A DNA stretch of 64,000 nucleotides from Topomyia yanbarensis (taxonomy: Eukaryota; Arthropoda; Insecta; Diptera; Culicidae): the NCBI RefSeq assembly GCF_030247195.1, contig NC_080671.1, positions 413,922,044 through 413,986,043 on the forward strand, in the 5' to 3' direction. The position numbers and the translations under genes are program-made. Shown piece by piece: positions 1-11,680 of the stretch. Each line of letters opens with the position of its first letter. Within the stretch, counting starts at the first letter, position 1. Below the pieces are notes generated by a model. That model searched no databases. It saw nothing but the letters and a program-made list of their open reading frames with translations, and was not told the DNA's origin.

Positions 1-275
1 TGTTTCTCGAGTAGTTTGTGTAGGATTGCGAGTCATCAGTCTGCAATTTACGACGAATACCGTGCTTACGTAACTAGGTACTGGTACTTGAAAAAAAAAG
101 CATATTTGAAGAATCCACCTGCTCCATTTTAAAAATTCAAATCTTGCACCACACAAAAACCTTTTAACCGTAGGTTTTAAAGATTGTACGATCCCAAACT
201 ACTGTCGTTACCCGTAAGTCATTTAAACAAAAAAGGACAACCAACTGTGAGAAAGTGATATCAATTCAACGGGCG
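1..275. other. Non-coding, nothing recognised
   Basis: AT-rich sequence with no open frame of note and no repeat that I can match elsewhere in the window. It forms the left flank of the element that starts at 276; the last five bases are GGGCG. Confidence 0.6.
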
Positions 276-1154
276 CACAGTGGTCCAGAATGAAAACTTA
301 GCAGGAATTTTGAGACTTAACTAAAACTAAATAACTTGGCCTTATTATGTCTTTGGAGAAGTTTTCGTAGTTTGCGAGTACCTTCTTTTTGTTAAAACAA
401 CAGTTAGTGTGGTTCTAGTTTTACCAACATCAAAAAATTAACTTTTTAATCATTCTAGCTAGAGCCAAACGACCTTCAGCGAAGTTGTAGAACGACAAAT
501 TTTGGAAAAGTTTGCTGAAGACATGTAAGCTCTATCTGTCATATTTTTAATTAACAGATAATTTAAAATCGAATTTTAGGGTGTATCTTAGTGTTTCTTA
601 GAAAAACTGTTTTATTTAAATAAGTTTTGCGGTATTGATTTAATACAGGAGTTTTCGGTCAACTTTAAGATTGTTTCAAGACTAGTAATTTGTTTCATGG
701 CACCACACATCAAACTATTTTTGTTGAAAACTTATGAGCACTTTTTCGCCAAAAATGAGGTTTTTGGTATCACAATATCACTCATTGGGACAAGTAAAAG
801 ACAATTATTTTTCAAACATAAAAATGTCACGATTAGATTTATAATTGAGCAAAAAAGGGCGAATACGATATTTTTTTTAAATTTCATAAAATTGATCTCA
901 AAAAATCTATTCTTGATATATTAAGTGATTGTATCTTTTAAATAATAGAAGCTAGAGTTTTGGTGCGTTAGAAGAAAATGTTCGTCTTCAAAAACTCCGA
1001 AGAAGTTATATGATATGATATGATATGATAATTTGGTTTTTCATGAATTGACAGTTTGTAATATGTTTAAATTACTTTCACGGTAGAAAATGTTAAACAT
1101 ATAGTTTCGTTTCATGATTGCAATTTAGAATAGTTCTCTATTATTTTAAAGGGG

Positions 1155-1838
1155 GTAAGGGTTTCAGCATGAAAAAACAATTTTCTTTTGCGAATTTTTT
1201 TAGACCTTTGCGTGAAGTGAGCTTTTGTACATTATAGTGCATCATTTCAATAACATTCTGTAATTTTTCTATGCAAAAATATCGACAAATGACTCGGTGA
1301 CGAAGCTTTTTGTACAATGTCTCTGGAAAAACATGATTTGCGGTGTTACCTGCCATTCCAAAACTACTCAACCGATTTCTTTTAAACTTTGCATACACGT
1401 TCTATGTAAAAAATACCTAACCCCTACTTTGAGCTTTTGAAATAAATTTTCAATTAAACGGGGTTTTTACTCATTTTAAATAAGAATTACTATTTTTCAC
1501 GAAAAAATGTGCCTTTTTGTAAGTAAACACCCCGTTAAATGAAAAATTATCTCAAAAACTCAACGTAGTATTTTTAACATAGAATGTGTATGCAAAGTTT
1601 AAAAGAAATCGGTTAAGTAGTTTTTGAATGGCAGGTAACACCGCAAATCATGTTTTTTCCCAAGACATTGTTCAAAAAGCTTCGTCACTGAGTCGTTTGT
1701 CGATATTTTTGCATAGAAAAATTACAGCATGTTATTGAAATAATACACTAGAATGTACAAAAGTTTTGATAAATTTGCTTCACGCAAAGTTCTTAAAAAA
1801 ATTCGCAAAAAAAGTGTTTTTTTCACATTGAAACCTTT
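1155..1838. repeat. Large imperfect inverted repeat (hairpin) near the centre of the 276-4031 element
   Basis: Left arm about 1155-1470 and right arm about 1520-1838 are reverse complements with scattered mismatches; the gap is about 50 bases. Paired landmarks are GGGTTTCA (1159) with TGAAACCT (1829), AACATGATTTGCGGTGTTACC (split across 1330-1350) with its complement near 1634-1655, and AAACGGGG (1456) with CCCCGTT (1530). No protein-like reading is conserved in either arm. It may be the symmetrical centre of the surrounding element or a separate foldback insertion; the data do not decide. Confidence 0.8.
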
Positions 1839-1864
1839 AATTAACTTTTTAATGGATCGAGATA

Positions 1865-1935
1865 GAGTTTCGCTGTCTTCCAAAAAATCGATGAAAATAA
1901 TATTTCAAAAAACTTTGTCGAAGACAGCGAAACTC
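1865..1935. repeat. Short perfect inverted repeat
   Basis: GAGTTTCGCTGTCTTC at 1865-1880 is the exact reverse complement of 1920-1935, giving a 16-bp stem with a 39-base loop. It lies between the large hairpin and the mariner. Confidence 0.8.
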
Positions 1936-2012
1936 CATGTCGTGTACTTTTCATTTTACAAGATATTTACCCAAAAAATTAGGGTGTTTCATAAAAAATG
2001 GTTTTCTTTGTA

Positions 2013-2040
2013 AAGGGCGAACACGAAATTATTGCGACAC
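2013..2040 (+). repeat. Left terminal inverted repeat of the D37E mariner
   Basis: Starts AAGGGCGAACACG and ends TTGCGACAC; pairs with 3287-3314. Confidence 0.92.
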
Positions 2041-2175
2041 ATTCAACAGGGCATAAGTTTTTACCATTAGGTAAAAATCAACCAAATTTTGCACACTCAT
2101 TGATGTTCAATTCTCATTGATGTGTATTGTTAACATGCTGTCAAACTCGAAGTCGTGTTTTGCTATTCAACGAAA

Positions 2176-3189
2176 ATGGAGGTGAACCAACGCCAGTCGA
2201 GAGAACAAATTCTTTCCAAACACCTGGAATTTCCTGACCTGTCGCACCGGCAGTTGGGAAACATTCACCATTCAACCGTCTCCAGAGTGTTGAAGCGGTT
2301 CCAGGATTGGCTGACGTTGGACCACGGCAAAGGAGCTGGAAGAAAACCGGGACCGGAGAACAAAAAGACGGAGGGAAAGGTGAAGCGGATGATTAAAGCA
2401 AATCCCAACGTCTCAAGCCGTGATTTGGCTAAAAAGATCGGCATGTCGCAGAGCTACGTCCAGAATGCAAAGAAGAGAGCTGGACTACATACATACAAGG
2501 TACAGAACTTCCCAAACCGCGATGAGCGGCAACAATCGACGGCTAAAACTCGGGCACGGAAGCTCTACAAGAAGATGCTGACAAAATATGGCTGCTGTGT
2601 GATGGATGACGAAACGTATATAAAAGACGATTTTAAGCAAATTCCGGAGTTGGAGTTTTTCACCGGCAAGAGCATGTTCTATGTGGACGACAAATTTAAG
2701 AAGAAGAAAATGTCGAAGTTCGCCTCCAAACATCTCATTTGGCAGGCCATCTGCGCTTGCGGACTGAGGAGTGAGCCTTTCGTGACAAAGGGCACAGTAA
2801 ATGGCGAGATCTACAAATCTGAGTGCCTCGAGAAGCGCCTTTTGCCGTTCTTGCAGCAGCACGACGAAGCTCCACTATTTTGGCCAGATTTGGCATCATG
2901 CCACTATTCTAAAAGTGTCCTGGAGTGGTATGTGTCCAATTCTGTCCATTTTGTTCCAAAGGACATGAATCCGCCAAACTGTTCGGAGCTGCGCCCGGTG
3001 GAGCAGTACTGGGCAATGATGAAGCGGGAACTTCGGAAGAGCAAGAAGACAGTCAAAGACGAGAAAGACATGTTAAGAAAATGAAAAAAAAAAACTGAGA
3101 AACTGGTACCGGATGACACTGTAAAGACTTTGATGGAGGGCATCAAGCGAAAATGCGTTCAATTTTACACTCAAGGCTCCATCGATTAA
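2176..3189 (+). pseudogene. D37E mariner transposase with one in-frame TGA
   Basis: Cut-and-paste transposase of the Tc1/mariner superfamily; it would bind the inverted repeats in the nucleus and catalyse excision and TA-targeted insertion. I chose the ATG at 2176 (MEVNQRQ); the frame is open upstream from a GTG at 2155. An N-terminal helix-turn-helix region includes HHSTVSRVLKRF, but the preceding stretch looks a few residues short compared with relatives. The catalytic triad is visible: D145 in VMDDETY, D238 in FWPDLASCHY, and E276 in LRPVEQYW, with exactly 37 residues between the last two. A TGA at 3082-3084 interrupts after RK. The same frame then continues past it through KLVPDDTVKTLMEGIK to a TAA at 3187-3189, so this looks like a single point nonsense (probably Trp) and not a frameshift. 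Without readthrough the protein loses about 35 C-terminal residues, all after the triad. Confidence 0.92.
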
Positions 3190-3286
3190 CTTTTCTTTTG
3201 ATTTTTGAAGTAAATATATGTATAAAACTACCCTAAAATTTTGGTTTGATTTTAAACATTATAAGAAAATTGGCATGACATTTTCG

Positions 3287-3314
3287 GTGTCGCAATAATT
3301 TCGTGTTCGCCTTT
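3287..3314 (-). repeat. Right terminal inverted repeat of the D37E mariner
   Basis: Reverse complement of 2013-2040 with one mismatch; followed by TA at 3315-3316. Confidence 0.92.
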
Positions 3315-4187
3315 TATCAGATATTTTGATGGAGAACAATTTGTCTCAATATACCGAACCTCTAGCTTCTTTCGTTAAAAAGTGATATAAACTTTTTACT
3401 AAAAATAAACTATTTTTTGAATAAATATTACAAGAAATAAAAAAATTGAAATTTGCCATTTATTGGTGATCCATACTACATAGCATGCTATTTCAGTTGA
3501 CAGCAACTGTATTTAATGTTAAGTGCCCAAATCGAAGATAATGCTAATTGAAAAAGTTTTATTTTTTATATAAAAGTTCTCATAACCTTTAAACGAAAAA
3601 AGTTTAGTAGTTGGTGTTTCAAAGCAAATTATGTGCCTTAAAATAATCTTCGATTTGTCCAAAGAGTACTTTAGTGTAGAATAAAAACTACAAAAGTTAT
3701 AGAACTAAAATCGTTTTTTAAGAAACACTCTAAAGCTTACAATTGGATTTCTCGTGCAATGAAAATTATACCAGCTAGAGCTTGCATATCGTCAACAAAT
3801 TTATCTAAAATGTGCTGCTCTACAACTTCATCGAAGACAGTAAAGCACTATCTTAAACCGTTAAGAAGTTCAATTTGAAATATTGGTAAAATTAGAACCA
3901 CCCTAACATCTGTTTAAACAAAAAGAAGGCCCTTGCAAAGTACAACTTTACCAAACATATTGTAAGACTAAGTCATTTAATTTTAGTAAAAACTTAAAAT
4001 TCCTGCTAGATTCACATTCTGCACCACCGTGCAGCGATAACAGAATGGACGAAAGCGGACCCCCAAGCATTAACAGGCGTTGTTACAAACGAACTTACAC
4101 CAAGAGAAAAGATGTCCAAAAGCGTAGAATCAAACGGTCAGCCAAGAATGTACATTTTCATGTTAAAATGTGACATGTTAATAATTT

Positions 4188-5257
4188 CACGGCGCTACAA
4201 AATAAAAATAATTGAATGTACATTTAAAGTGATATAGTGAAGGTTGTTTTCGCAGTCATTTTCGGTCGATGTTAATTTTTTTAGTGTTTTGGAAAGAAGA
4301 AGAAATTACCTTTCTAACGATATGCCATGTTGTATTCTTTTGTTAAAAGTACTATGCGGTTATGTGACAACAATATAAAATTACCATTATTTTGTTATTT
4401 TTTCATTAAAAATATGAAAATTGCTCAACATTTTTATTAGAAAGTGTCTTTGTTTTAATAAAAATGTAAGAAGAATATTTAATCCAACAATCTATTTATG
4501 ATCAAGATCGGTTGAAAAATGGCAAAATGGAGTTATTTTTTTTTACAAGTTAGAAACTTGCTCGCATGAACTTTTAAGGGGACGGTCTCATTTAAAATTT
4601 TCAAAAAAAACGATTTTTCGCTCGATTACGTGTACATTCAAAAGTATGTGTGTGATTTTTGAACATGAAATTGAATAAAATAACGGAAGATATAATTATA
4701 GCATCTTATAGTGCTTGCATGTCGTCAGCAAATTTATCTAAAATGTGCTGCTCTACAACCCCTTAAGAGTACATACGAGCAGGTTTCTAATTTGGAAAAA
4801 AATCAGGCTTCTAATTTGGAAAAAATTAAAAACTCAGCCATTTTTCAACCGATTTTGATCAGAAATAGGTCATTGGATGCGGGACTAAATGTTCTCCCTT
4901 AATTTTTATTGAAACAAAGACGTTTCCTAATAAAAATGTTGAGCAATTTTTATATTTTCAATGAGAGAATAGCAAAAAAAGGTAACTTCTATATTATTGT
5001 CTCAAAACAGCATAGTACTTTTATCAAAAGAACATAACATAGCGTACCGTTGGAAAGGTAAGTTCTTCTTCTTTCCAGAACATTCAAAAAATTAAAATCG
5101 GTTGAAAAATGACAGCGTGAAAAAATTTTTGGTGCCGAAAGTTTTAAAAAAATCGTTTTTTTTACCAAGATTTTGAGGGAATACAACATTTTTCATACAT
5201 TGTTTTGTGTTGCATTTGATGAGATCTACAAAAGTACAAAATCATTGCATCACCGTG
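4188..5257. mobile_element. Second long-inverted-repeat element with CACGGCG / CACCGTG ends
   Basis: The left end CACGGCGCTACAAAAT (4188) pairs with the reverse complement of the right end, CACGGTGATGCAATGA (5257). Arms of about 390-470 bp are inverted copies: the left block with TTTTCGGTCGAT, GGAAAGAAGAAG, TTACCTTTCTAACG and GCTCAACATTTTTATTAG (4258-4440) matches 4925-5115 on the other strand. The middle (about 4580-4780) is not paired. No transposase is visible. Flanking five bases are AATTT and TTTTT, not convincing as a duplication. A solo arm of the same family is at 23853-24235. Confidence 0.6.
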
Positions 5258-8200
5258 TTTTTAACGAAATTTAAAAGGCACCACGATTCCAAAGCAAGGG
5301 TACAGGATATTAATTGCAATTATTGCAATAAATTGCGCGTATAAGAAGGACGATCCCCACCACTAGTTGGAATATTCCGTACCTGGTTTTGACCATTTTT
5401 TGACCCAACTGAAATCAACGACCAAATCTAATCACTGCCGTGCCGTCGTCCGCTGTTTCTTTTGTCAGCAAACCAAACCAGTGCGTTTTTAAAACGACAA
5501 AAGAAAAGGCACTAAAAGGAAGTAGGATCTACGCCACATAAACAGGTCCTCTCCTTGTTCACCCACTTAAGATTGTGTCCACTTTTTTTGCGATTCAGTA
5601 AAAAAGCAGCAGCAGAAGTCAGTCGTGCAGAAAAATGGATTTCGCTCTGATCCACTACTGAATGGAAACATCAAGATAGGATAACTGGCAGTTGGACTTC
5701 AAAAATGGGTGTGGCGCGGGTTTCCGTGTCGCAACAGAGGCATATCCCAGAGCTCAGCCATGCGGCGATGTGGGCAGTATAAAGGAAAGGAAATTATCGG
5801 ACTTATCGTGTTTTGAGTGAGGTCGCACAATAAAAGGGCAATAGAAATGGTCCTCGAGCAGCACCTTCCGGTTCAAATTAAAATGATCAGCTGCTGTGTT
5901 CGGAGATTCCGTTTTAAGGACGAAGTACAAAGCGTTTCCGTCGAAATGAAACCCGAGCTGACGCTTGGTTATTGGTTCATTAACAAACAGAATGTTGAAA
6001 GCTCGTTATATTCCAAATTGGAGACCATAATTTTGATCGATCAGCTGAAAGTCAGAAAAAAATCCACTCCCCGTTTGATTGACAACCTTGACCTTTTGTG
6101 GGATTCTGGATGGAGCAAACAAATACCCACACACAAATCAAACCAAGCTGTTTTTATGAAGTTCTCACATGTTCACGAGCATCATAAAATTCGACCATTT
6201 GGACGGGGGAAAAGAACGATAAAAGCAAAGTCGCTTTTCGGCTAGGATAATAGCCTAGAAGAGGAAATTGGAAAAGTGCCGGGTCGGATGCGAGAAGGAA
6301 AATCTTTCTCGAGAAGGTTGTAAAAGAGAACCACACTCACTCGCACTCTCACACACAAACACACATAAACCACCGGACGATCCACAGCACGCATCATAAC
6401 CTCACTTTAAATTACCCCCGTGCGGCTTGTTTGTCAGATTTTATTTATTTTGACCTTTTTTCGGCTACCCCGGGCGCAGGGCCTTTTATCTTGACTTGAA
6501 ACACAATCAAGTACGATGTGGTTGAGAATTGCAAATACACGTGTAAAACGTGTTGTGGGTAGGGGGCAGACAACCTTTCATATGCTGATTATGTTTGTAG
6601 AAGGACCAGACCGATGTTTATTGTATCCACTAAATAACTCTTTTTAAGAACTAGTTTTTCTTGCAGGAGAGGTTTTTCGCTTGCCGATGGTAGGGAGTTG
6701 AATATTATTTTGATTTAGTAAACGTTTAATGAGCTATGTTCCATCATCAATAAATTATCAGGCAATGGAGAAATAAATCAGCTAAAATACGTTGAAGGCA
6801 TCAATCATACTGTTGACATTTTTGGGTGTAATTTGAGAAAGGTCTAGGGAGAGATTCTGAACTCATCATTTCATCTTCATCGTGACAGCCGTTGTCAGTG
6901 GTAGCAAAAATATTGCCACTTTTGGGACACTAACGGTTGTAAGGGTCGATGCGAATGTGAGCCCAATCAGACTGTAGACTGGAGTTCAAGACTCAACCAT
7001 CAGTCTGCCAACATGGTTTCGAATCCATAGACCAGCTCTGAGCACTCACTGAATACTGAACAGTAATTGAATTAAAGCATAGCAAATTGACACATGGCTC
7101 ACCGTTTCACATTCCGATCGACGACATCGGTTTCCGCAGACGATGGGTACCACTCTATCATGCACCTCACGTAAGCAATACTCCCGGTACTAGGACCTGC
7201 CCGGCTAAATCCCGCTTGATTTCAACATCCACATTCATTCTATCTCAACCAACAAACTCTTTGACATGAGTGACACGACGGAATTCGTGTCCATAAAGTT
7301 ATTGATTTCGGCACCCAACGAAGTCAAAGTACCCGTGTCACTCGGTGACGTATACAAATTATTCTACCTTCAACCATTTTTTTTTTTGGAATCTATCATT
7401 ACTTCTATCATTACGCAACACTGAATAAAGATGTAACACGTGTATGTACATGTGAATGGCGTGCGAAACTCAGTCCCAGACCTTATAACGCTACAAAAAA
7501 TATCACCCCGAAAGCCGCCTGTTCGCTATTCTCGTTTGTAAGAATCCATCACCGTTCCCGTGTGCGTTATAGTTGGGAAGGAATTTTTTGATGCAAACCG
7601 CTTCCACACTACACTACCAACCGAAAGCTGCTGTTGGGGTTTTCCGCCGACTCGACTCGACAGACATGGTTGGTTCGGTGGCAGTATAGGGCACTAGGTC
7701 GTGCCACATGCAACAGTGCGGCTTCACGCGCGAACTTCTCGGCAGGAAATTTCCCCTTCGACGAACAAAGGGAATTTCTGCGCTGCGTTCGCTGTGGTGA
7801 AAGTGGACTGACGACTTGCGTGCAATCTACCTATGCATTCATTATATATTTATGCCATTTTGACGTGCCTTCGCTGGGTCGGCTATTCGGAGACTTTTGA
7901 AGTATATACTCCTAGTGCAAGTGAAGATACATTTAGTAGATTGCATGCCCGTAGTGTTTATTCATTGTACAGTTGTTCAGAAATAGCAAGCTGTATTTTG
8001 CTTACGAATTGAAAGCATATTATTATGCAAAACCCCACGATTTGGTAATTGGATTACAATGTATTAGGAATAATTATTCAATTCAAATGAACCAAGAAAG
8101 ATTAAAAATTGTATAGCTTTATTTTAATTTGTATCATTCTACCTCACAGATTCTCACGCCCCTTGTATTTTTTGTTCATTTAAGTGTGAAGTTTTTTTTT

Positions 8201-8564
8201 TCCAAAAAGCAAAATTGGATTAAACTAAGGGTGCATTAAGGGGCCAACTTAGACGATATATCTAAACTAGTATCCAAATTAGCACAAGTTAGGCACTATA
8301 TCCAAACAGTCACACGATACACATGACCTCTAAAGCAATATTGTATATCAGGTTATAGAGTTGCTTTGAGTCTATCCCATTTTAGACTTACTTGTGGAGT
8401 TGCTATTTACACCAAAGAATCGATTTAATTCAACGTTTGGTTAAACGAAGCGGTTAATGTAAATTGGTTCATGGGTATATCAGTAAAAACAGGCATGCAG
8501 ATGGAGAATTTTGCGGTAGTATACCATTCTCCTAGTTCAAGCGATTGACCGATGGCGAGTGCGC
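5258..8564. other. Low-repeat region without a recognisable gene
   Basis: This stretch lacks the repeat families that fill the rest of the window and has patches of higher GC (5390-5800, 7080-7330, 7600-7880). It contains CA-rich runs at 6339-6366 (CACACACAAACACACATAAAC). A 133-codon open frame from an ATG at 5847 to 6245 resembles no family I know and has no start context or splice signal to support it. It could be flank or untranslated exon sequence of a host gene; I cannot show this. Confidence 0.4.
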
Positions 8565-8678
8565 GACGTTTGGCATAAATACGTTAGGCATAATGGACGA
8601 TTGGCGTAATATACGTTAGGCATAATGGACGATTGGCATAATGTACGTTAGTCATAATGGACGATAGGCATAATTTAC
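8565..8678 (+). repeat. Left tandem array, 16-bp unit, about seven copies
   Basis: Alternating subunits ACGTTAGGCATAATGG and ACGATTGGCATAATGT make a higher-order 32-bp period. Copies differ by one to three bases. Confidence 0.85.
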
Positions 8679-8968
8679 AAAAATATAAAAATAATCGCAA
8701 GGCTTTCGTTAGAGATTTCGCTTGTTTTTTCAGTTTGGAAAAATTACGCTTTACTATACCATACCTTCGCATAACTCTAGCGAGAGACTGCAAAATGAAA
8801 AATACCATTCGAGGTAATTAACTCTTACAAGTGTAGAGCTATTTTTCTGCAGACGAGATGAAGAAAATATCCCTTCAGTTTTGATACAAGCAAATTTTTA
8901 GTCTTTTAGATGTATTACCAATACAGTTGCTTCTAAATATTTAAAAAAAGCTAAATAATAAACAGACT

Positions 8969-9343
8969 GTTGTAACGGCATTTAATTGGCAAGGGACTGG
9001 AAGGTGAAGTATATTTGTCAATATTAAGTGCCCTAGTACTCAAGTGAGAGCAAGGAGTTGAAGATCGGTTCCGACAGCATGAAATACAAAGTTACTGTAC
9101 GCTCGTCCAGACATGCAGCAGACTCAGGTGATTCGCATTTCTAATGCCAAAAGATCCTGACTCCTGCGGTAGTAGACAAAGGGTTAAGTCGCCGGGAAAC
9201 TCTAGGCTTGCTCATATGACCCTTTGCACTCTTTTCTAAACTTTCTTCCTTCAACTCCTTGCTCTCTCTTGAGTACTATGGCTCTTAATATTGAAAAATA
9301 TACTCCACCTTTTGGTCCTTTGCTAATTAAATGCCATTACAAC
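8969..9343. mobile_element. Hairpin MITE with about 95-bp arms
   Basis: The left arm (8969-9062; starts GTTGTAACGGCATTTAATT) is the inverted copy of 9249-9343 (ends AATGCCATTACAAC). Both arms carry the TACTCAAG/GAGAGCAAGGAGTTGAAG block. The centre (about 9063-9248) is single copy except that 9142-9248 plus the right arm reappear at 32057-32260. No coding. Confidence 0.82.
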
Positions 9344-10385
9344 ATTTAACAAATTGACTCAATAGGTTGTTAACAAAAAAATGCCAAAAAATGAACAATG
9401 ACGATACCTTTTTCGTTTCGGTAACTCATCACAGTACAGGAATAAACTCTCTCACATCAAAGGATTTCCCTAGTTCTATTTGTGATGGCTTCGAGAATAC
9501 AGTCACTGTGTTTAAGAATATGGGAGATAATCAGTATAGAACCAGCAATATTCGTATATTCGTTAAATGAATAATAAAATGCATCATTCTTTCTTTCATG
9601 TGCTGTTCTTCTAGGTTATAAATTTTTTTCTTGGACAATTACACCTTGCATGCACGAAGAACTAATCTTAGTTAATCCTTACATGCCCAACTATTTCTAG
9701 CGTTCATACGGTTCAAGAAACACGAAAAACTCGCTTTAAACGATGCTTCTTTCGTAGTGCTGGAAGCTGCTCAATATTTACCTTCCGGTGCTCAACACAA
9801 TTCTCCTAGAAATTGTGAATATTCTATATGCTAGGAAAAGATAGTCGAAGATACGCTTTAGCAGTTTTCAATAATAATGGAAAATAATGAAGATATATCA
9901 AAATGTCATTTATCAACGCCAACTGTCAATATCTCTGGTGGTACTGCTCCAGTAAAGTTATATTAGAATAATAGCAATAACTTAAGTTCTATGTTCTAAT
10001 AGTCCCAGTTACTGGTCTTCCTTATTTTTGTGAATAAATTCAGCCTAAATCAAAAGTTTTAGCAGCTTAAAAACGTTGTTCTTTAATACAACATGGGCAT
10101 GACGGGGTTGATGTCCTTTATTCATACCTTAATACAAAATAGACTAATTTTAAACAAGAGTATTTAGCCTATTTTAGAGATGTGCAATTTGTTCATTTGA
10201 TGTTCATTCGTTCTGCATCATTTATTTGAGTAAATATTTCTTGAAGTATATACAATAGAATAAAAGGGTGATCGAGTTTTATCATCCTCCAGTTTAATTA
10301 AAAAAATTTCAAACATTTGCACTCTTACCACCCGAGGGTCACCACCAAAAATTCATTTGCTTAAAGGATGCTTCAATATGATAAT

Positions 10386-10492
10386 TTATGCCTAACGTCC
10401 ATTATGCCAATCGTCTTTATGCCTAACGGCCATTATTCCTAACGTACGTATGCCAAACGTCCGTATGCCTAACGTATTTATGTCTAATGGGG
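10386..10492 (-). repeat. Right tandem array, 16-bp unit, inverted
   Basis: Six to seven copies of GCCTAACGTCCATTAT-type units, the reverse complement of the array at 8565-8678. Confidence 0.85.
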
Positions 10493-10779
10493 TACACCCA
10501 CCGTTGGTTGAGTTTTTCAATTTCAAGTAAAAGGTTAGTGAGTTTACAAGAATTTTCAGGCACATTAGAATATTGATAGATCACGTGTATTCCAATTTTG
10601 AAGGGGTTCATTCAATTTTACTGGAAAATGAATCTTACCAGGATAAATTAAAAATTTTGTGCTGGAAAAAATGTTCCAAACAAGCCATTTCTCAACTTGT
10701 TTCAGGAAGCCTGGATTTTACGGAATTGAATGGAAATTTTAATAACAAGGCAGCTGTTATAACTAACGTGTTGGAAGAT
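10493..10779. other. Spacer, nothing recognised
   Basis: No repeat match. The reading frame from 10573 runs into the next MITE and is not conserved. Confidence 0.5.
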
Positions 10780-11621
10780 TATAGAGGAACCCGGGGCTAT
10801 TCGGATCTACCTAAGCAAATCGCCCTTTTAGGTAGATAGATGTGAAAAAATTAATCGGTCAAAGGTCCTAATTGTTAGTTTGGAATCTTAGCTACATTTA
10901 CATGGTGCCATAAAAGTTCATTTGCACCACTCCATGGCAGTGCTAGGTGGCGATTTGCAAAACTCTACGTTTTTCCATCCTTTTACAATGTAAGGGTAAT
11001 TCGGACCTCCCTACGTGGCAATTCAGACCTTCATTTTTTTTAGTTTTTTTAGAATGCAACTATATTTACCTATGAAATATTTATTAGAGAAACTCCTTAA
11101 GAAACAAAAACATCCGATGCAAAAACTTAATTTGGTTAGTCACAGCTGTCGATTGGCGCGTCATTTTATTTTCTTTGCTCTGCCATGTGCAATCGCCTGC
11201 GAAACCGCAAGCCGCTAAACGGTGTTTGATAGAATAGGGGGTCCGAATAGCCCCGTACGCTCATTTCGCACAAAAGTGGTTAGCGTCTTGAAAATATCTA
11301 TGTTTTCACTCAAACAAAAATCATTCCATAGTATAAGAGCCTCAAGCTTTCTAAAATACATACCTTTCATTTTTTCATTGTTATTTGTTGCTTTAATTAC
11401 GGTTTTTGCATTACAGTGATTTTTGTTTTGAGGATGGCAAAAAAATGAAACACGTTGTATCGTAAAAAAAAAACAAATAATTAGATTCGGCTGTCAAAAT
11501 TAATGTTTTAGAATAGCGGTTCCACGAATATGTACGACAGTCAGAAAGTCTTACGATTTTCTGAGAAATCGAGGAGGTCCGATTTACCCCTGCTGTCTTA
11601 ATAGCCCCGGGTTTCCCTATA
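10780..11621. mobile_element. TA-flanked MITE, about 840 bp
   Basis: Left end TATAGAGGAACCCGGGGCTA (10780) and right end AATAGCCCCGGGTTTCCCTATA (inverted, ending 11621) pair over about 22 bases with two mismatches. Variants of the phrase 'GGTCCGAATAGCCCC' recur inside (10800, 10995, 11240, 11575). There is no coding sequence. TA is the likely target. It is similar in style to the other TA-GGG MITEs in the window. Confidence 0.75.
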
Positions 11622-11680
11622 AATAGTTTGGTTTCTGAAAATGTGTTAATTTAAATAACTCGAACAGGTGACATATTTTA

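Larger units (their letters stand above)
2013..3314 (+). mobile_element. ITmD37E (mosquito D37E mariner-like) transposon, about 1.3 kb
   Basis: Terminal inverted repeats at 2013-2040 and 3287-3314 match at 27 of 28 positions (one G/A difference near the tip). A TA dinucleotide sits outside each end (2011-2012 and 3315-3316), as expected for Tc1/mariner integration. The single gene is a transposase with D37E spacing, which defines the ITmD37E group known from mosquitoes. The element lies at the inner border of the right arm of the 276-4031 element, so it inserted after that element. One nonsense codon breaks the gene, so this copy should not be autonomous. Confidence 0.93.
276..4031. mobile_element. 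Long-inverted-repeat element with CACAGTG / CACCGTG ends, host of nested insertions
   Basis: The left end reads CACAGTGGTCCAGAATG at 276 and the right end, read on the minus strand from 4031, reads CACGGTGGTGCAGAATG. Both ends then share TAGCAGGAATTTT and continue as diverged inverted arms: for example the GGTTCTA-TTTTACCAA block near 414-430 and 3889-3907, and AGAAGCTAGAG near 948 and 3361. The arms run about 700 bp each. Flanks are GGGCG on the left and CAGCG on the right, a weak 5-bp target duplication (3 of 5). No transposase of its own is visible, so it would be non-autonomous. The end heptamer and 5-bp footprint resemble the Transib superfamily (known: CACWATG ends, 5-bp duplications); that assignment is inference. 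A hairpin (1155-1838) and a D37E mariner (2013-3314) lie inside. Confidence 0.65.
8565..10492. mobile_element. Foldback-like element bounded by inverted arrays of a 16-bp unit
   Basis: Both borders are tandem arrays of a 16-bp unit (GCATAATGGACGTTAG-like), in opposite orientation: 8565-8678 on the plus strand and 10386-10492 on the minus strand. The innermost units also match each other (GGCATAATTTA on the left; TAAATTATGCC when read inward from the right in complement). No coding capacity is visible between them; the interior holds a separate hairpin MITE (8969-9343). I could not define a target duplication. It is non-autonomous if mobile. Confidence 0.55.

Noticed and set aside
7634..7900. 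88-codon open frame
   Set aside because: Begins at TTG, composition is not protein-like for this genome, no similarity recognised.
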